The notes beneath the pieces are model-generated. The model was given only the letters and a program-made list of their open reading frames with translations, was not told where the DNA came from and ran no database searches. A stretch of DNA of 58,706 nt, from NCBI GenBank assembly GCA_037176845.1, contig JAYKXP010000221.1, forward strand, positions 1-58,706. The letters run 5' to 3'. This document shows, in pieces, positions 11,726 to 23,260 of this stretch (position 1 is the stretch's first letter; every line of letters begins with the position of its first letter). Source of the stretch: Paramarasmius palmivorus. Lineage: Eukaryota; Basidiomycota; Agaricomycetes; Agaricales; Marasmiaceae. The position numbers were made by a program, and so were the translations under genes.

Positions 11726-12363
11726 ATCAAATGCTTTGAACTTGTTGCAGCCGGGATAAGGAGGGAATGCATATTTCGGGATATCTTTACGTTTTTTCTA
11801 TTAAATGAACTCAATTTAACTTATCATTTACATGCATACAAATCTGTGCTGTTTACAAGAGACATTGCCATCATGATGCGAGAGCCTGAGGATAACTTTG
11901 AAGTTTGTGGGCTTAAAGCACTACATTGAATCTAATACACGGGATAAGGTATAATCTTAATTTCATGCCCACCAAAGCCAACAACCTGATCTTTCCCGAT
12001 ATCTTATCGTCTCGCCTCGAAGTATTCATCAGTACAATCTGCCGTGCTCTGCCATTGCTATATTCAGTGTCTATAGTGCACCTGGTTGCAAGATCACACG
12101 TAGGGCTGAGATTACCTCGTCCATGATCCCGATACGATGATAGATGTTCAATGCCTTATGCTGCTATGGGTAGAGTCGGAACTTTCAACCGTATATCATC
12201 CATAGCTAGGTTAATGGGCACTTGACGTCAGGGGTGGCGGAGTTTCAGCACGTCGGAATGAGAGAAGTTGGTGCTAGCCAATATCGCATGACTTTATTGA
12301 ACATCCCCACATCAAATCCATTCCGTCGTCGGGGTGATTTCAAACGCACCGATCGTAATCCAA
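11726..12363. other. Intergenic, no gene recognised
   Basis: AT-rich stretch with short frames only. No tRNA, repeat or exon chain recognised. Confidence 0.4.
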
Positions 12364-12969
12364 TCACAATCGTATCCAACCCAGTAATTGCAGCCACACA
12401 CTCCAGCACCAGTCCCAAAACACCCACACCTCGCCTTCCTCCGAGTCTTTGAACCACTCTTTCTGAACATGTTCACCATTCTCCTTGCATTCCTTGGCGT
12501 AATCTGCAATCCCACCTGTATCAACGCAAACAAAAGGTAATAAAACACGGTGGAACATACAATCAAACGCCTCTTGCGACTTTTGCTTCAAATCCCCATC
12601 CGCGGCGACGACGCAGTGAAAGGCACTGACTATAATTGACCTCATGTTATCAGAACATTCACAGTGCTTGTCATTTTGACAATTCTAGAATAGCATAAAG
12701 TGAAAGTTGAGTATGGCAGGGATTGAAGTGGACGAACATTCATGGTTTTGAGCATTGCAACGATTTGGGATCTGCATTGTTCTCGGACGTGTTCGGAGAT
12801 ATCAGGATCCTCGGGGATTTCAAAGTCTTCGTCTTGGATTTCGTTTGGGGCAGCGTAAGTGAGCGCTGGAAAGATATGAGTCCGACGTTCGAATCGACAG
12901 GTCCAAACAAGGTATACCGAACAAGCAAACGACAAAGAGGGCAGTAGTAATAGCCTGAGTGAACTTCAT
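12364..12969 (-). CDS. Secreted cysteine-rich protein (family member F3)
   Basis: Four exons, 12969-12918, 12865-12738, 12684-12561, 12515-12364 (introns 52, 53 and 45 nt), 151 aa. Signal peptide MKFTQAITTALFVVCLF, then an acidic stretch, then the family core with QCRS, NCQ, HCECS, HCVVAADGD and the ECKENG that begins the last exon. In the frame given the protein ends in a tryptophan-rich tail. Another frame of the same exon encodes a hydrophobic segment (GVLGLVLECVAAITGL), the type of tail the relatives have, so a one-base error or mutation near 12440 could have replaced the membrane tail. Diverged from F1/F2 but clearly the same gene plan. Confidence 0.65.
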
Positions 12970-13684
12970 GCTGAGAGGGTTCGGGTTGGGTAAGTGACGG
13001 TCATCCACAATATCGATGCTTTTATGGGTATGAATGTATCTGAAGCTGTGCGTAGACAGCCTGACAGATCATCGTTGTGAACTAATGCAACGGGTTGAGA
13101 TGAATATCAAAGTGGAGATACGGTTGCGGTGTGAACATGATTCGTGGTCAGGGAACATATGAACAATGCCACTACCCAAACAGGGAGATGTTGCTGAGTC
13201 ACGTTATATACGCATCAAGGAACTGCTACCAAGACGGCTCTTTGATTGCTTGCTCCAGGTGAGCGGTATGTTCAGCGGTCGGGGAAGGTCGAGAGCGTGC
13301 TGGAAAGAAGTATAATTCAGATCAACCGCTGTGTTCAGCAGCTCTTTGGGCAATGCCGTCCTTGAAATCAAACCTTGAAGTCACCAGCCCTTAGAGCCTC
13401 CTTTCCGGCTGTATCCAAGGACTAGTTGACCAGTACCGCCTTGTTGATCTGGTCTGAGTATGGTTTTTGAACGAATATAGGGATACCCATTCCGCAGTTT
13501 CCGGGAATTATGTACGATAAACTCGATGGTCCAGTATCTAAACGATGATTACCTTCGTCAGTGCGGCGTTCAGGACCCTTAATATTGATAACCGAGCTAA
13601 GGTACGCGCAATAATAATTTGACGGCCTTGGAGATGTCACTCGTTCGATGTTTCTGTGGTATGACTAGATATAGCTTTCTATAG
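12970..13684. other. Intergenic, no gene recognised
   Basis: Between F3 and the transposon. No coding or RNA signal recognised. Confidence 0.4.
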
Positions 13685-13686
13685 TA

Positions 13687-13712
13687 CTGTTCCGAACTGT
13701 ATGGTAGCGACG
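13687..13712 (+). repeat. Left terminal inverted repeat, copy 2
   Basis: 26 bp beginning CTGTTCCGAACTG, exact reverse complement of 17026-17051. Confidence 0.95.
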
Positions 13713-13846
13713 GTAACGCGTAACGCTGCCAATTTTCGTCGCCTATTTCAGGCCATGTAACGCGTAACGGTGGGGTGGTCGCAAGTAGACCGGAAAGGCA
13801 AAATCGGAAATTTTATTTACAGCTGATCGTAAAGCTACTCAACAAA

Positions 13847-16817
13847 TCAAGGTAGAGACGCTAGAACTTGGCTTATGAGTGCACCATCTGCCTCACTGTA
13901 GGCGTGGATGTCCTCTTGTTCACCCCCGCCGAACAACATGCCATCTTCCCGGGCCAATACAGCTTCATCATCGACACAGGAACGTGCCTTTGGAGGGTCG
14001 GCGAGCTGAACGTCGAGGTGTCGTTGAACGATAGTAGCTATGGGTACATCGGAAGAGTCGTCGTCGACTGTTTCGTCAAGATCATCCTCATGATTTGCCT
14101 CTTGTGCTGTATTAGAGTTCGCCGGAGCAGGTTCATGAAAAAAGCCAATCTTGTCAATAATCTCCTGCTTGAACTTGGGGTTTTCCATGAGATATCGTCG
14201 ATAGGCATCTTTTGCCCGGCGGCTGGTGATGCACTCGCCGGAGAAATTGAATCCTCCTTTGACACTGCACTTCTCCCATGCCTGAAGCGATGTCAGTCAG
14301 CCTGAGATATGTAAATGGAGTCGGTCACTTACTCGGCAGACAATTTGAGAACCGTCATAGCTTTGAAAGAATTCATACACATTTACTGAAGGCTTCACGC
14401 TGGCATTGCGAAGAGCGGCGAGCGAGGTGGTGAAGCGGATCTTGTCAGGGGTGATTCCGTTCTCGACCTGGGAGGTATGACTGTTCAAAAGGTACTGCGT
14501 GTTATCCTGCTTGATGTGATGTTTGAGGATCCGTTGGATTCCTACATCTGCAGGCTGCGCAATTGATGTGCAGTTGGCTGGCACGTAAAGCAAGAAGACA
14601 TTGGGGAAATTTTGACGAACAAATTCACGGAAATCTGCGCTAGTATGAACTGGATAACAGTCAAGCCAAAGGATAGCTTTCTGGTCTTCAGGAAGGTCAT
14701 GGTCACGGATGTATCCATCGACATAGGGCTTGAATATGTTGAACATCCACTGGGAACAGGATTCGTTAGGCAATGTTCAGTGTGAAGAATGTCAAGGACG
14801 CACCTCTTTCATTGTTTTAAGTGTACTGAAATGACTTGTTGCTTTTTTACTCGCAGCAGACGCAAAGTGAAACCCATACTCCTTGGCCTTGTCCATCCCT
14901 TCTGACTTATCATCCGGCAACGACTTCTTTGTTGAACCAGCCCAGACTTGCTGAAAAGGAAGAAATTGTCCACCTGCGGTTGTTGCAACACAGAGAGTGT
15001 ATGACCGCTTCTCATCTTTTCCGTGAATGGGAACCTGCTTGTCGCCTTTGTCGTGGTATGTTGTGTTGTGGGTCATAAGGGAGATGATTCCCGTTTGATC
15101 CATGTTGATATCGAGGGAAGGAGGAATGTCGTACAAGAAACTAAGATGAACATGTCGATAAAAACACTCTTCGATAACAAGCTCGGCATTGTCTGGCACA
15201 TGAGCAGCAGCACGTGTACCATGACGGAGAGACCACGCCATCACGCTCTCGAAAAAGTCTCCCACAAACTTCTCTGAACACTTGAACCCATTCGCAAGGA
15301 GATCAGGCTTTCGTTTCATGATGATCGCAAGCATGATTGTTCGCCCCAAGTCCCGACCGACTGGCATGCCGCTTTGTCGCACTCCAGTCAAGGTCTTCTT
15401 GATCTCTGACACCAGATCTGGGTACGGTGTCAAAACACCTGTCCTTCCGGTGCGTGCTAGAATCCTCCCATTCTCGACTTTCTTCAGGAACTTTGACCTC
15501 CAGCGTCTCTTCTTCTGGTTTATCCACTTGGCCACAGTCCCCTTGTGGAGTTGGTTGTAGATTTTTGGATTTTGGCGTCGAAGGGTGCTAACAATAAGGG
15601 TTGGTGACCAACCAACACGAGGTGCGATTTCGAGAATTGGGGTGACCAAGAATGCTTGCGACCAGTCAACCCTTGTGTGTTGATCCTGCTTTACCCCGCC
15701 GTTTTTGCCATTCCTGCACTTTTTCCACAACCAACCATGCGGACGGGACGTTTCAGCAAGATTTGGAAGAATGACTCGGACATCCCTTCCACTACAGTCG
15801 AGTCCCAGTGCCAACTTCTTCACTTTTCGACCAGCTGACTCCGACGAAGTTCCCTGTTGCATCATGTGCTTCTTCTGCCGGTGTCGCGCAACTCGCAGAC
15901 GAGTCAGCTCTTGAGTCCTCTTCTTTTTCCTCTCTTCAATCTGCACCTTCTTTGCTTTAGCCTCTTCTGCCGATTTCTCCCAAACCTTCGATTCCTTTCG
16001 GCAAATGTCTTGAAACTGCGTTGAAGACACCTTCTTTGCACCAAGAAGTGACAGGATATTGCTTGGTCTAGATGATAGACTCTGTGACGTGGTGGCGCAG
16101 GCAGGAAGAGGGGAGGCCATGGTCGTGGAGATGGTCGGCATGGTGTTGGGGTTTGTGGTGAGTCGTGGTGCCTCTATCATTTCGATTTCTGAGTCGCTGA
16201 CTACTTCCTTATCAGGAGCTACAACCTTGGGTGCTTCGTCGTCAGATATTTCTATTATTTTGCATGTTCTAGCTCGTCTATGACACCATGATTAGGAGAA
16301 ATTCATCTGAAGGGCTATTGACTCACTTTTTTGGTAGCTTCAGCTTGTGCTGTTGACTTTCTTCAAGCTCCGAATCAGATGAATCATTGGCTGACTGTCG
16401 TGCAGGGATTTTCGCGCCCGCACGCTGGGCAGCACTACTGATCCTCTCGATCCAGCGTTCAATAAGAACATGAGACTCTGGTGCCTCCTTTAGCCCTCGG
16501 CGCAGGACATCTACCAGAGATTGTAGACGAGGACCACGCTCTGAAATTGGATTGAGTGTGCCATCGTACTGGGGATTGGTTCGAGAGAGCTCTGCTGTAC
16601 TGAAACAGATCTCTAAATTGCGGTTCAATGCTCCCCAAACCCCAATAATATCGATATCCTCCTCATCGAGGCCGAAATGGTATTGAGAGGACTGTGGATT
16701 CAAGGGAAGATGTGAAGGAAGATTTTTCAAGAGATTTGAGAGACGCAAAAGCTTGGAGTTGAGTGCCTGTGGTACACCAGTCTGCTTGGCAGCAGCTGGA
16801 TTTTTCTTCTTGGTCAT
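13847..16817 (-). CDS. DDE transposase (pogo/DDE_1 type), four exons
   Basis: Exons 16817-16327, 16277-14804, 14749-14333, 14281-13847 with introns of 49, 54 and 51 nt (CTAAC or CTGAC branch points) give an unbroken 938-aa protein. An N-terminal 163-aa exon is followed by a lysine/glutamate-rich coiled-coil segment, a helix-turn-helix-like region (IYNQLHKGTVAKWI) and the catalytic domain. The catalytic aspartates are D557 in INMDQTG, D685 in ILWLDCYPVH and D723 in QPADVGIQR. The last two are separated by 37 residues (DD37D). The protein cuts and pastes the surrounding element at TA sites. The acidic C-terminus (DETVDDDSSD) is typical of pogo-like proteins. The gene is confined between the inverted ends. 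Confidence 0.9.
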
Positions 16818-17025
16818 ACGTGCGTACTGGATGAAAGAAAAAAGGATTGCATGCTCAATTTCTTAGGTGGGGTGGCTTAGCGTACAAAAAGTGATAAACT
16901 TAAGCTCAGCGGTGGGTGTAGATATGGAAACCCGTAGAAGGTAGTATCTGTCGCCTATTTTTGTACATGTAACGCGTAACGCTGACCTTGTCGCCCATTG
17001 TCCGGAATGTAACGCATCACCCCCT

Positions 17026-17051
17026 CGTCGCTACCATACAGTTCGGAACAG
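17026..17051 (-). repeat. Right terminal inverted repeat, copy 2
   Basis: 26 bp, perfect inverted match to 13687-13712, followed by the TA target duplication. Confidence 0.95.
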
Positions 17052-17053
17052 TA

Positions 17054-17500
17054 CACGCTTGTCATATTCGGACATGATGGAATGATTCGTACCTTAAGAT
17101 GTCGTATCGATCTATAAATCCACGTTGGTGATAGACACGTATAGCTATATATAAGTCTAGTATATTGAGATTAGTATCAACGTTCGGAACCCAAAGTTAC
17201 CAGTTAACTTGCTATTGGTGCTTTCTCCGATGCATTTTAGTGGTTCTTCAGAGTACACAAGATGTTGGCGCGGAAAGCGGGTACGGGAAGCCCACAATGA
17301 GGCTCGGAAATCGATTGGTTGAATACTTTTTGGTTGACTCCCAATCCCACTTGATGCCTACATTGGCGCCCTTTCACCGGATCATTGTTCCGGAATCAAA
17401 GAACGAAGAACATCCTTCACAACAATGCGGGATGTCAATCTTCTGAGTAATTTAAAAGCAACGGAATTTATTCATCCCATCTTCATCCCACTTTTCTCGA
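17054..17500. other. Intergenic, no gene recognised
   Basis: Between the transposon and F4; probably includes the F4 promoter. An open frame at 17165-17446 has no supporting signal. Confidence 0.4.
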
Positions 17501-18142
17501 ATGATGAAGGTCCCTACTACTAGCTTAATTCTGATCTTCAACTTGTTTGGTATACTTTCGTGACATGGTCCATTTCGATAGCTATCTAACTTGTGGTTCT
17601 GCTCAGCCCTCACACACGCCCAAGTCTCACTTCAAAATGTAACAGCCATCTTTGATAACGGGCAACTTTGTCAAGAATGCGAAGCACAATTGAACATGAT
17701 TGACTATGGTCTCAATGTAAGTCACCGTTACTTTCTACCTTAAATCCTTCTACCTTAAATCCAAATCTATTGCTTGCTGAAACGAGAATTGCAGTTGTGT
17801 GGCACATACAACCTGACCGACACGCAGTGCAAGTGCTCTAACGACATAGTTGCCGTCGTCGTTACTGCATTGGATTGTGCGGTCTCTGTGAATGGGGATC
17901 TGAAGGGAAGAGCACAGGGGGTCTTTGATCGTGCGTCTGTCATTTGTTTCTCCATTGTTGAGCATGTTATTAAAAAGGGAGATTCCCCATCCACAGAATA
18001 CGCTGAAGACTGCGAGTCTGGTGGGATACCGATTGAGGTTGGATGGAAGATCGAAGGGGATAGAAATGACGCAGCACAAATGAAGACTCTCATGGCAATC
18101 GCCCTAGTAGTGACAATGGGTTTGGTGGCCATGTCAAGTTGA
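17501..18142 (+). CDS. Secreted cysteine-rich protein with GPI-type tail (F4)
   Basis: Exons 17501-17549, 17607-17716, 17795-17930, 17997-18142; introns of 57, 78 and 66 nt; 146 aa. Signal peptide (cut likely after ALTHA), then cysteines in LCQEC, LCG, QCKCS, LDCAVSVNGD and DCESGG. The C-terminus is a polar stretch (GDRNDAAQ) followed by 20 hydrophobic residues ending MSS, the usual layout of a GPI-anchor signal. This differs from F1/F2, which have a transmembrane helix with a cytoplasmic tail. The third intron is 66 nt long without stop, so retention would simply add 22 residues. A tandem relic of the last exon lies at 18828-18985. Confidence 0.75.
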
Positions 18143-18827
18143 CTTGATGTCGCATTCGAGTAGCTAAATGCGCAAGCTTTGCTATGTGAAGCACCGATAG
18201 CAAATGACTTGATATTCTAGCTTTTCCGATTGATTATCCCCTTGATTTTGTACCCTCGAAGGCAAAAGACTCGGCGGTATTTCGGTCAATGATTCAGTTC
18301 CTTTCGATGCGGGGCTCAAGTGTCATTGTCCACATATGCGTGAACACTTGATTTGGTGAACGGTGGAGTTGACACAATCTTCCACCGGTTGAAAGCCAAG
18401 CTCAGGTAACGGCAATACCTGTCACCATTCGCTGTGTTAGTGGTGATATCCGGGCCAGAATAGCATTGGGATTGGATTGAATCGGCTAAATGCGAAGTAT
18501 GTATGCTGTTTTCTTGGCTTTGATTCATCTCAAATTACCAAGGATATTGTTGTTCATTCTTGTTGCTAGGCGCAGACTTTATCTGTTGAGAGAGCTATGC
18601 ATTACTATCCGAACTGGCTAGTAGCGACAGTACACGCCTGTGGTGATTGAATGGTTTGTAATAACTTGAGCTGCGGTATCATTTGCATAACAAAGCTGGG
18701 GCTCTGTCCCTACTGTCTGGACGCAGTCTTGCGAGATTAGTATCGACATTCAGAATTGAAGGGTAAAGGTAGGATTTTGGCCGTACGTCAGCTATATTTG
18801 GTTCTAGAGTGTTATTGAGAAGAGAGG
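18143..18827. other. Intergenic, no gene recognised
   Basis: 3' flank of F4. No exon chain recognised before the tandem relic. Confidence 0.4.
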
Positions 18828-18985
18828 TCACAATTACAGAATACATTGATGACTGTGGGTCTGGCGGAATATCGATTGGCGACGAATCATTGAAGGGGAT
18901 AGAAATGACACAGTGCGAGTGAAGAGTACAATGACAATCATTCTAGCAGTGGCGATCAGCTTAATGTCGACCACTATGCCTGTTT
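18828..18985 (+). pseudogene. Relic of the last exon of F4 (tandem duplicate)
   Basis: Reads like the last exon of F4 from its splice acceptor (TTACAG then AATACATTGATGACTGTGGG) through the GPI-like tail, with the stop region and about 90 bp of similar 3' flank (TTTGTTATGTGAAGC). The first three exons are not seen upstream, and the frame is shifted within it. A decayed tandem copy. Confidence 0.6.
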
Positions 18986-19158
18986 GATATCATCCAATAA
19001 TTCGAGTGGTGTGCTGTCCGAGCTTTGTTATGTGAAGCGCCTACAGAAAAATATGTCCGGATATTCACAGCTTTCTGGACGAAATTCAACACATGTCTAT
19101 CCGTATGATGCTCTACAGATCAACACCCATGTTTCTTTCACATAAGCGCAGATACACA

Positions 19159-19751
19159 TCAAAGAACTGCCACAAAAACAACCATCATCATCCCCAAACC
19201 ACTCAATTCCCCAAGTCCCAGGCGCAGACCTGCTGCGCTATTCCCATCGCCCCCAATGGTCTGCTGCTTTAGCTCCTTTCCATTAGACTGACAATTCCGA
19301 GACAGTTCTATGATACTTGTCGAGTGTGAGTGTTACGAGAGCAACAACGGATACATACGATCGAATGACTCTTGCGCCTGTTGCTTCAAGCTACTATCCC
19401 CAGAGACAGCACAGTTCAATGCGGCACCATAAGTGTCACTAGTATTGTCAGAGCAATAACAGTCCACAATATCCTGTGACTGGGTTTTATCGTTGCAGCC
19501 CTACGATGAGAACGAAGATCAGCTGTTGCAACGTAACGATAATGAAAGTATGGACCTGAAAGGCATCGAGTGCGGCGCGTCTCTCGGACTGGCATTTCGT
19601 TTGGTCTGGCTGAAGATTAGAGCCGGGTAGCGTAAAGTTTTGGGCAGAGGCGTGGGCTAAGGAGGTTGAGTTTCGGTAGGTAGAGCAATGCTTATATGAA
19701 CGTACAGAGAAAAGCGAAAATAACGAGTGAGGTGCTGAGAAACTTCATCAT
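19159..19751 (-). CDS. Secreted cysteine-rich protein with GPI-type tail (F5)
   Basis: Exons 19751-19706, 19656-19556, 19500-19359, 19307-19159; introns 49, 55 and 51 nt; 145 aa. Signal peptide ending AHASA, then a short linker NFTLPGSN shared with F1 and F6, and cysteines in TKCQS, GCND, DCYCSDN, NCAVSGD and NCQSNGK. The tail GDGNSAAG followed by a hydrophobic stretch ending VFVAVL fits a GPI signal. Exon 3 is 142 nt, exactly as in F1, F2 and F6. Intact and probably expressed; function unknown. Confidence 0.75.
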
Positions 19752-21800
19752 CGAGATGAGAGAGGGGGGGAAAAGGGTTGTATGAGTAGATGAGGATGCC
19801 AAAATTGCGAAAACATCTATGGTTTAATACTTTTTGCTTGGAGTGTGAGAATTCAAGAGCTCCAGCGCATCTTTGGGATTGATTATCATACGAGTATATG
19901 TTTCATTATAGCGCTACGCAGTTACCCGTCATGCTGTATGCACTGCTAATAAAAATGTCAACGCGGGACGGAATCACACTGCAAGGTTCTTTGCATTCAA
20001 GGGTGTGAATGTTCTGATGAAACTCGTACTTCCAGGACTCAGGGCATCAATCGTTATCAGCGGGACACAATCTCATCTTTGATTTGATGTGATTTAACAA
20101 GAGTGAGAAGTCGAGTACTCGAAACTCTACATGGAAGAGATTTCTATTAAATCTGGCTATGAAGTCTGAGGTTGGGACTTCAAATGGCAATTAATAGGTA
20201 TTGGGGCACGTTGCGTACCAGGCAAGCCAAACGCAATGGAAGGGGATGCGCTAAACTTCATCAACAAGATGTGATGAGATGAAAGCAGGACCAAAGTCCT
20301 ACAAGAATAGATTATTTGCGTGGGAGGACCACTGGAATAGGGCGATTCCCGCTCCAACTTTGGGCCTTGCAATGCACCGAGACTTATTGCTGGTGCGACG
20401 GGACTGAATGATGCTAAATCCCATAGAACCAGCGCCGAACCGGCACATTGAAAGAGATTCTCCCTAGGTGACAGGTTCCAAAGACATAAAATCTTCTGTG
20501 TCTGAACGTGTGGGATGATTCTTGGTTCGATGACGTGGTTAATACTTGGCAATAGAAGCATTTCAGATGACCCTGTTGCGCAACGATCAGTAGATCACCT
20601 CAGCGCTGGATCGAAGTAGCTCACTGTTCTTCAGACTCGGGCATATACGATATCCCGATTGTTTGTTGATATCATTGTCAATTAAGCAACTCGGACTTTT
20701 ACTTCAGTCTTCTGTTCTACTGATATTGAATGCCCGTTTTCCCCTCGCTGTTCAATACATCTCCTACTATGGGAGTTAAATATCGGAGGATTGTTATAGG
20801 AACCATCAGGAAGTCGCGATCCTGGACTATATCTACTGCTCGTCATTGTACGGTATTTTATATTGAAAGGCCAAAGTCTGCAATTGCGAATCTTGCTGGG
20901 AGGATGTATGTCTTCATCGAGCTTTTTGCCCCTGACGGCTTGATACCATCTACCTTGAGACACATCTTGATGGCATGGCTTTCTCAATTGAGCCGTCATG
21001 ATACGGGATTATTCGATGCAGAGTGTCATGTTGGGAAACGAGAAATATCAGACTGCCAAGTTACGGTCACGATAGGCGGGACATCCGAGTCTGTAACGAT
21101 TTCGCGCTCCTTGGATTGTTGTAAGAACAGACCGCCCAAGTTCCGCGCGTTACAGCTCCCACACGCTGCGTCGATATCATATGGCAGCATTAATTTACAT
21201 TGCCTCTGAGATAAACGGTATATAAAAGCATGGTCCGAGTGTTCCTGATCATGAAGTTGACCCGCCCAAGCCTCGTCGTTCTCAGCGTATTCGGGACGTT
21301 TCAAGTTCGAGTCACAATTTGACTTGACGATGGAAATGAAACTGAACTTGTATGGTAGCGTTCACCTTTGCCCGGGTTGATTTTGCCTTACCCATGTCAA
21401 ATAGAAGCGCGGTTACGGGAAAATGCGCGTTTGAGATAATCGTACAGTCTTGATTAGTGGTAAAATGGCGGTGTTACGACAGACCAGGCTGAAGAAGCGT
21501 TCGATGGTGCATTGCTCTTGTATTTTGAAGCGATACTTGTTGAACAGACTATACTGAACAATATGATCAATCGAACGTACAACAGAACGAGGTTGATCAG
21601 CAAGCGATGAGAGTATCATAGTAGAGACAACATCAAGACGATTTTTCAAAAAGATGGGAAGGAATTTCGCTACTTTGTGACTTCAGCGGCTCTCGATACG
21701 GCATAGACCTACATACCATCGTCGTAGAAGTGAGAAACACAACCCGAATACCGACTCATTCGATGGATGGAGGCCAAGGGGATTTACAGGATAACCAGTT
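19752..21800. other. Intergenic, no gene recognised
   Basis: Holds two open frames above 130 codons (20157-20561 minus, 20730-21209 plus) without splice structure or known motif, and a competing frame at 21026-21304 on the minus strand. I cannot support any of them as a gene. Confidence 0.4.
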
Positions 21801-21895
21801 ACACCGTTGGTGAAATGGTTATCATGTTTGCCTTCAATCCGCAGCAGTTCTCGATGATTGGGCGAGCGGCTCGGGTTCAATTCCCGAACGGTGTA
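21801..21895 (+). tRNA. tRNA-Gly-derived gene with TCA anticodon
   Basis: Acceptor ACACCGT/ACGGTGT pairs fully, D stem GTGA/TCAT is intact, and T arm TCGGG-TTCAATT-CCCGA is intact. The anticodon stem TTTGC/GCGAG pairs with wobbles. The anticodon position reads TCA instead of TCC, which would decode the UGA stop codon. An intron of about 22-24 nt follows position 37. A TTTTT run lies at 21923-21927. Could be a decaying copy or an opal-suppressor-like tRNA; the sequence alone does not decide. Confidence 0.5.
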
Positions 21896-22076
21896 ATGTC
21901 ATCCAACCTTGGTGGTAAATTGTTTTTCTCTGAACAATGCCGAATGAATGTGGTTGTCAGACGCGTTGGAAGGATCATATAATGAGAAAAACGCATGGGA
22001 TAAAGGCTGTGGTTGTCAGGAATACTCATTGGACGCGTGCCAGGAATAATCAGACAATCCCCAAGTCTATGATACA

Positions 22077-22173
22077 ACACCGTTGGTGAAATGGTTATCG
22101 TGCTCGCCTTTCCATCCCACAGCGATTTTAGATGATTGAGCAAGTGGCTCGGGTTCAATTCCCAAATGGTGTA
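22077..22173 (+). pseudogene. tRNA-Gly relic with extra base in the anticodon loop
   Basis: Same plan as its neighbours, but the anticodon loop reads CTTTCCA (one extra T), the acceptor 3' strand is ATGGTGT and the T stem is mismatched (TCGGG against CCCAA). B box GGTTCAATTCC and a downstream TTTTT (22189-22193) remain. Confidence 0.6.
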
Positions 22174-22245
22174 ATGCATAGTATCCAGTTTTTGTATCGT
22201 TGAATATATATATCCGTATTCATGAGTGTATATTGTAGGATGCAA

Positions 22246-22300
22246 TTCCTCTTGGCCGATTCAGATCTCATACCGCCGAAACCGGAAGGTATACCCTGCC
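22246..22300 (+). pseudogene. 5' half of a tRNA-Met-type relic
   Basis: TTCCTCTTGGCCGATTCAG then ATCTCATACC matches the first half of the Met-derived elements at 23429, 25565 and 26403. The B-box half is not recognisable downstream. Confidence 0.4.
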
Positions 22301-22508
22301 TTGAAATTCGGTACACTGAGGATGAAGTAGAAACAGTCACCACTTTGTCTTGGGTGTGAGGCGTCCTGTAGAGAAGCATTTCATTGGGATGCCGTTTACT
22401 TCCTTGAGAAGCACGACTCGATCAACGAGTCAGTTTCGATATCCATGTATTCTCCGAGTCTGCGATGAGGAACGAGGAGGTGAAAAAAGATAAATTGGCG
22501 AAACACGT

Positions 22509-22600
22509 ACACTGTTGGTGAAGTGGTTATCATGCTTGCCTTCCATGTGATAGTTGGGTGATATGAGCAAGCGGCTCGGGTTCGATTCCCGAACGGTGTA
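22509..22600 (+). tRNA. tRNA-Gly(TCC) with 20-nt intron
   Basis: A complete cloverleaf: acceptor ACACTGT/ACGGTGT (one G-T pair), D stem GTGA/TCAT, anticodon stem CTTGC/GCAAG with loop CT-TCC-A, a 20-nt intron between positions 37 and 38, T arm TCGGG-TTCGATT-CCCGA, discriminator A. It decodes GGA (and GGG by wobble). TTTTT at 22622-22626 is the Pol III terminator. The best-preserved member of the array; very probably functional. Confidence 0.88.
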
Positions 22601-22991
22601 ATATGATAGAAAGGTACCTGATTTTTGGCTCAATGATTATTTGCGAGGGTATTCCTCGAACGCAGCTACCACCCAGTGTCATTTGTGCCTTTATTCCCGA
22701 TATCTCTTGGGTTTGAACAGTAGAGCTAAGAGTAGGAAGTCACGTTGGGATGTTTACTGTAAAGTAGGTGTAGGCCGTTCGGGATCCGACTCGCGGGACA
22801 AAACGTTATCAGGAAACGCCGTATTTACGTAGGAGAGAATATGAGCTGGGCCGGAGAAGGAACTTTGATTTGGCCTTTGGCGGTTTTAGATACATGAACA
22901 GTGTAATACTTACCATCCTTTTAGAGGGCCGGACAGGGAGCTCAACCTGAATACTGAATCCGTGACCGAATAACGAAATATATAACAACGC

Positions 22992-23074
22992 ACACCGTTG
23001 GTAGAATGGTTATCATGCTTGCCCATCATCTGTAGCAAGTGGTTCAGGTTCGGGTTCGATTCCCAAGCGGTGTA
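22992..23074 (+). pseudogene. tRNA-Gly relic with altered anticodon loop
   Basis: Acceptor 5' ACACCGT and a B box GGTTCGATTCC remain, but the anticodon loop is rearranged (CTTGC then CCATCA), position 33 is C, and extra bases (TTCAGG) enlarge the variable region. A run of nine T at 23092-23100 follows. Confidence 0.55.
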
Positions 23075-23260
23075 TTCGGCATTTCCTCCGATTTTTTTTT
23101 CTATGTGCACCATTGCAAGTTGTATGTGGTTATTAGATGGACACACTGGCGGCAGTATGTTACTTACTGTCCTCAATTGGATATCGGGACTCAGCTTTCT
23201 AGAGATGTATGTATTAGAACCGCGCTATGTAAAGCACGACGCTGGACTGGGATTAGGAAG

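Larger units (their letters stand above)
13687..17051 (-). mobile_element. Tc1/pogo-like DNA transposon, copy 2 (apparently intact)
   Basis: 3365 bp, flanked by TA on both sides (13685-13686 and 17052-17053), the expected target duplication of the Tc1/mariner superfamily. The terminal inverted repeats are 26 bp and perfect. Just inside, both ends carry repeated ATGTAACGCGTAACG-like blocks and CGCCTATTT motifs, which look like subterminal transposase binding sites. One spliced transposase gene fills the element on the minus strand with no break. Perfect ends plus an open frame indicate a recent insertion and possible present activity. Confidence 0.92.

Noticed and set aside
13868..14305. 145-codon plus-strand frame inside the transposon
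   Set aside because: Antisense shadow of transposase exon 4 and part of exon 3; the minus strand carries the catalytic motifs and splice signals.
20157..21304. Three open frames of 90-159 codons
   Set aside because: They overlap on opposite strands, lack splice logic and show no recognisable motif; one could be real but I cannot choose.
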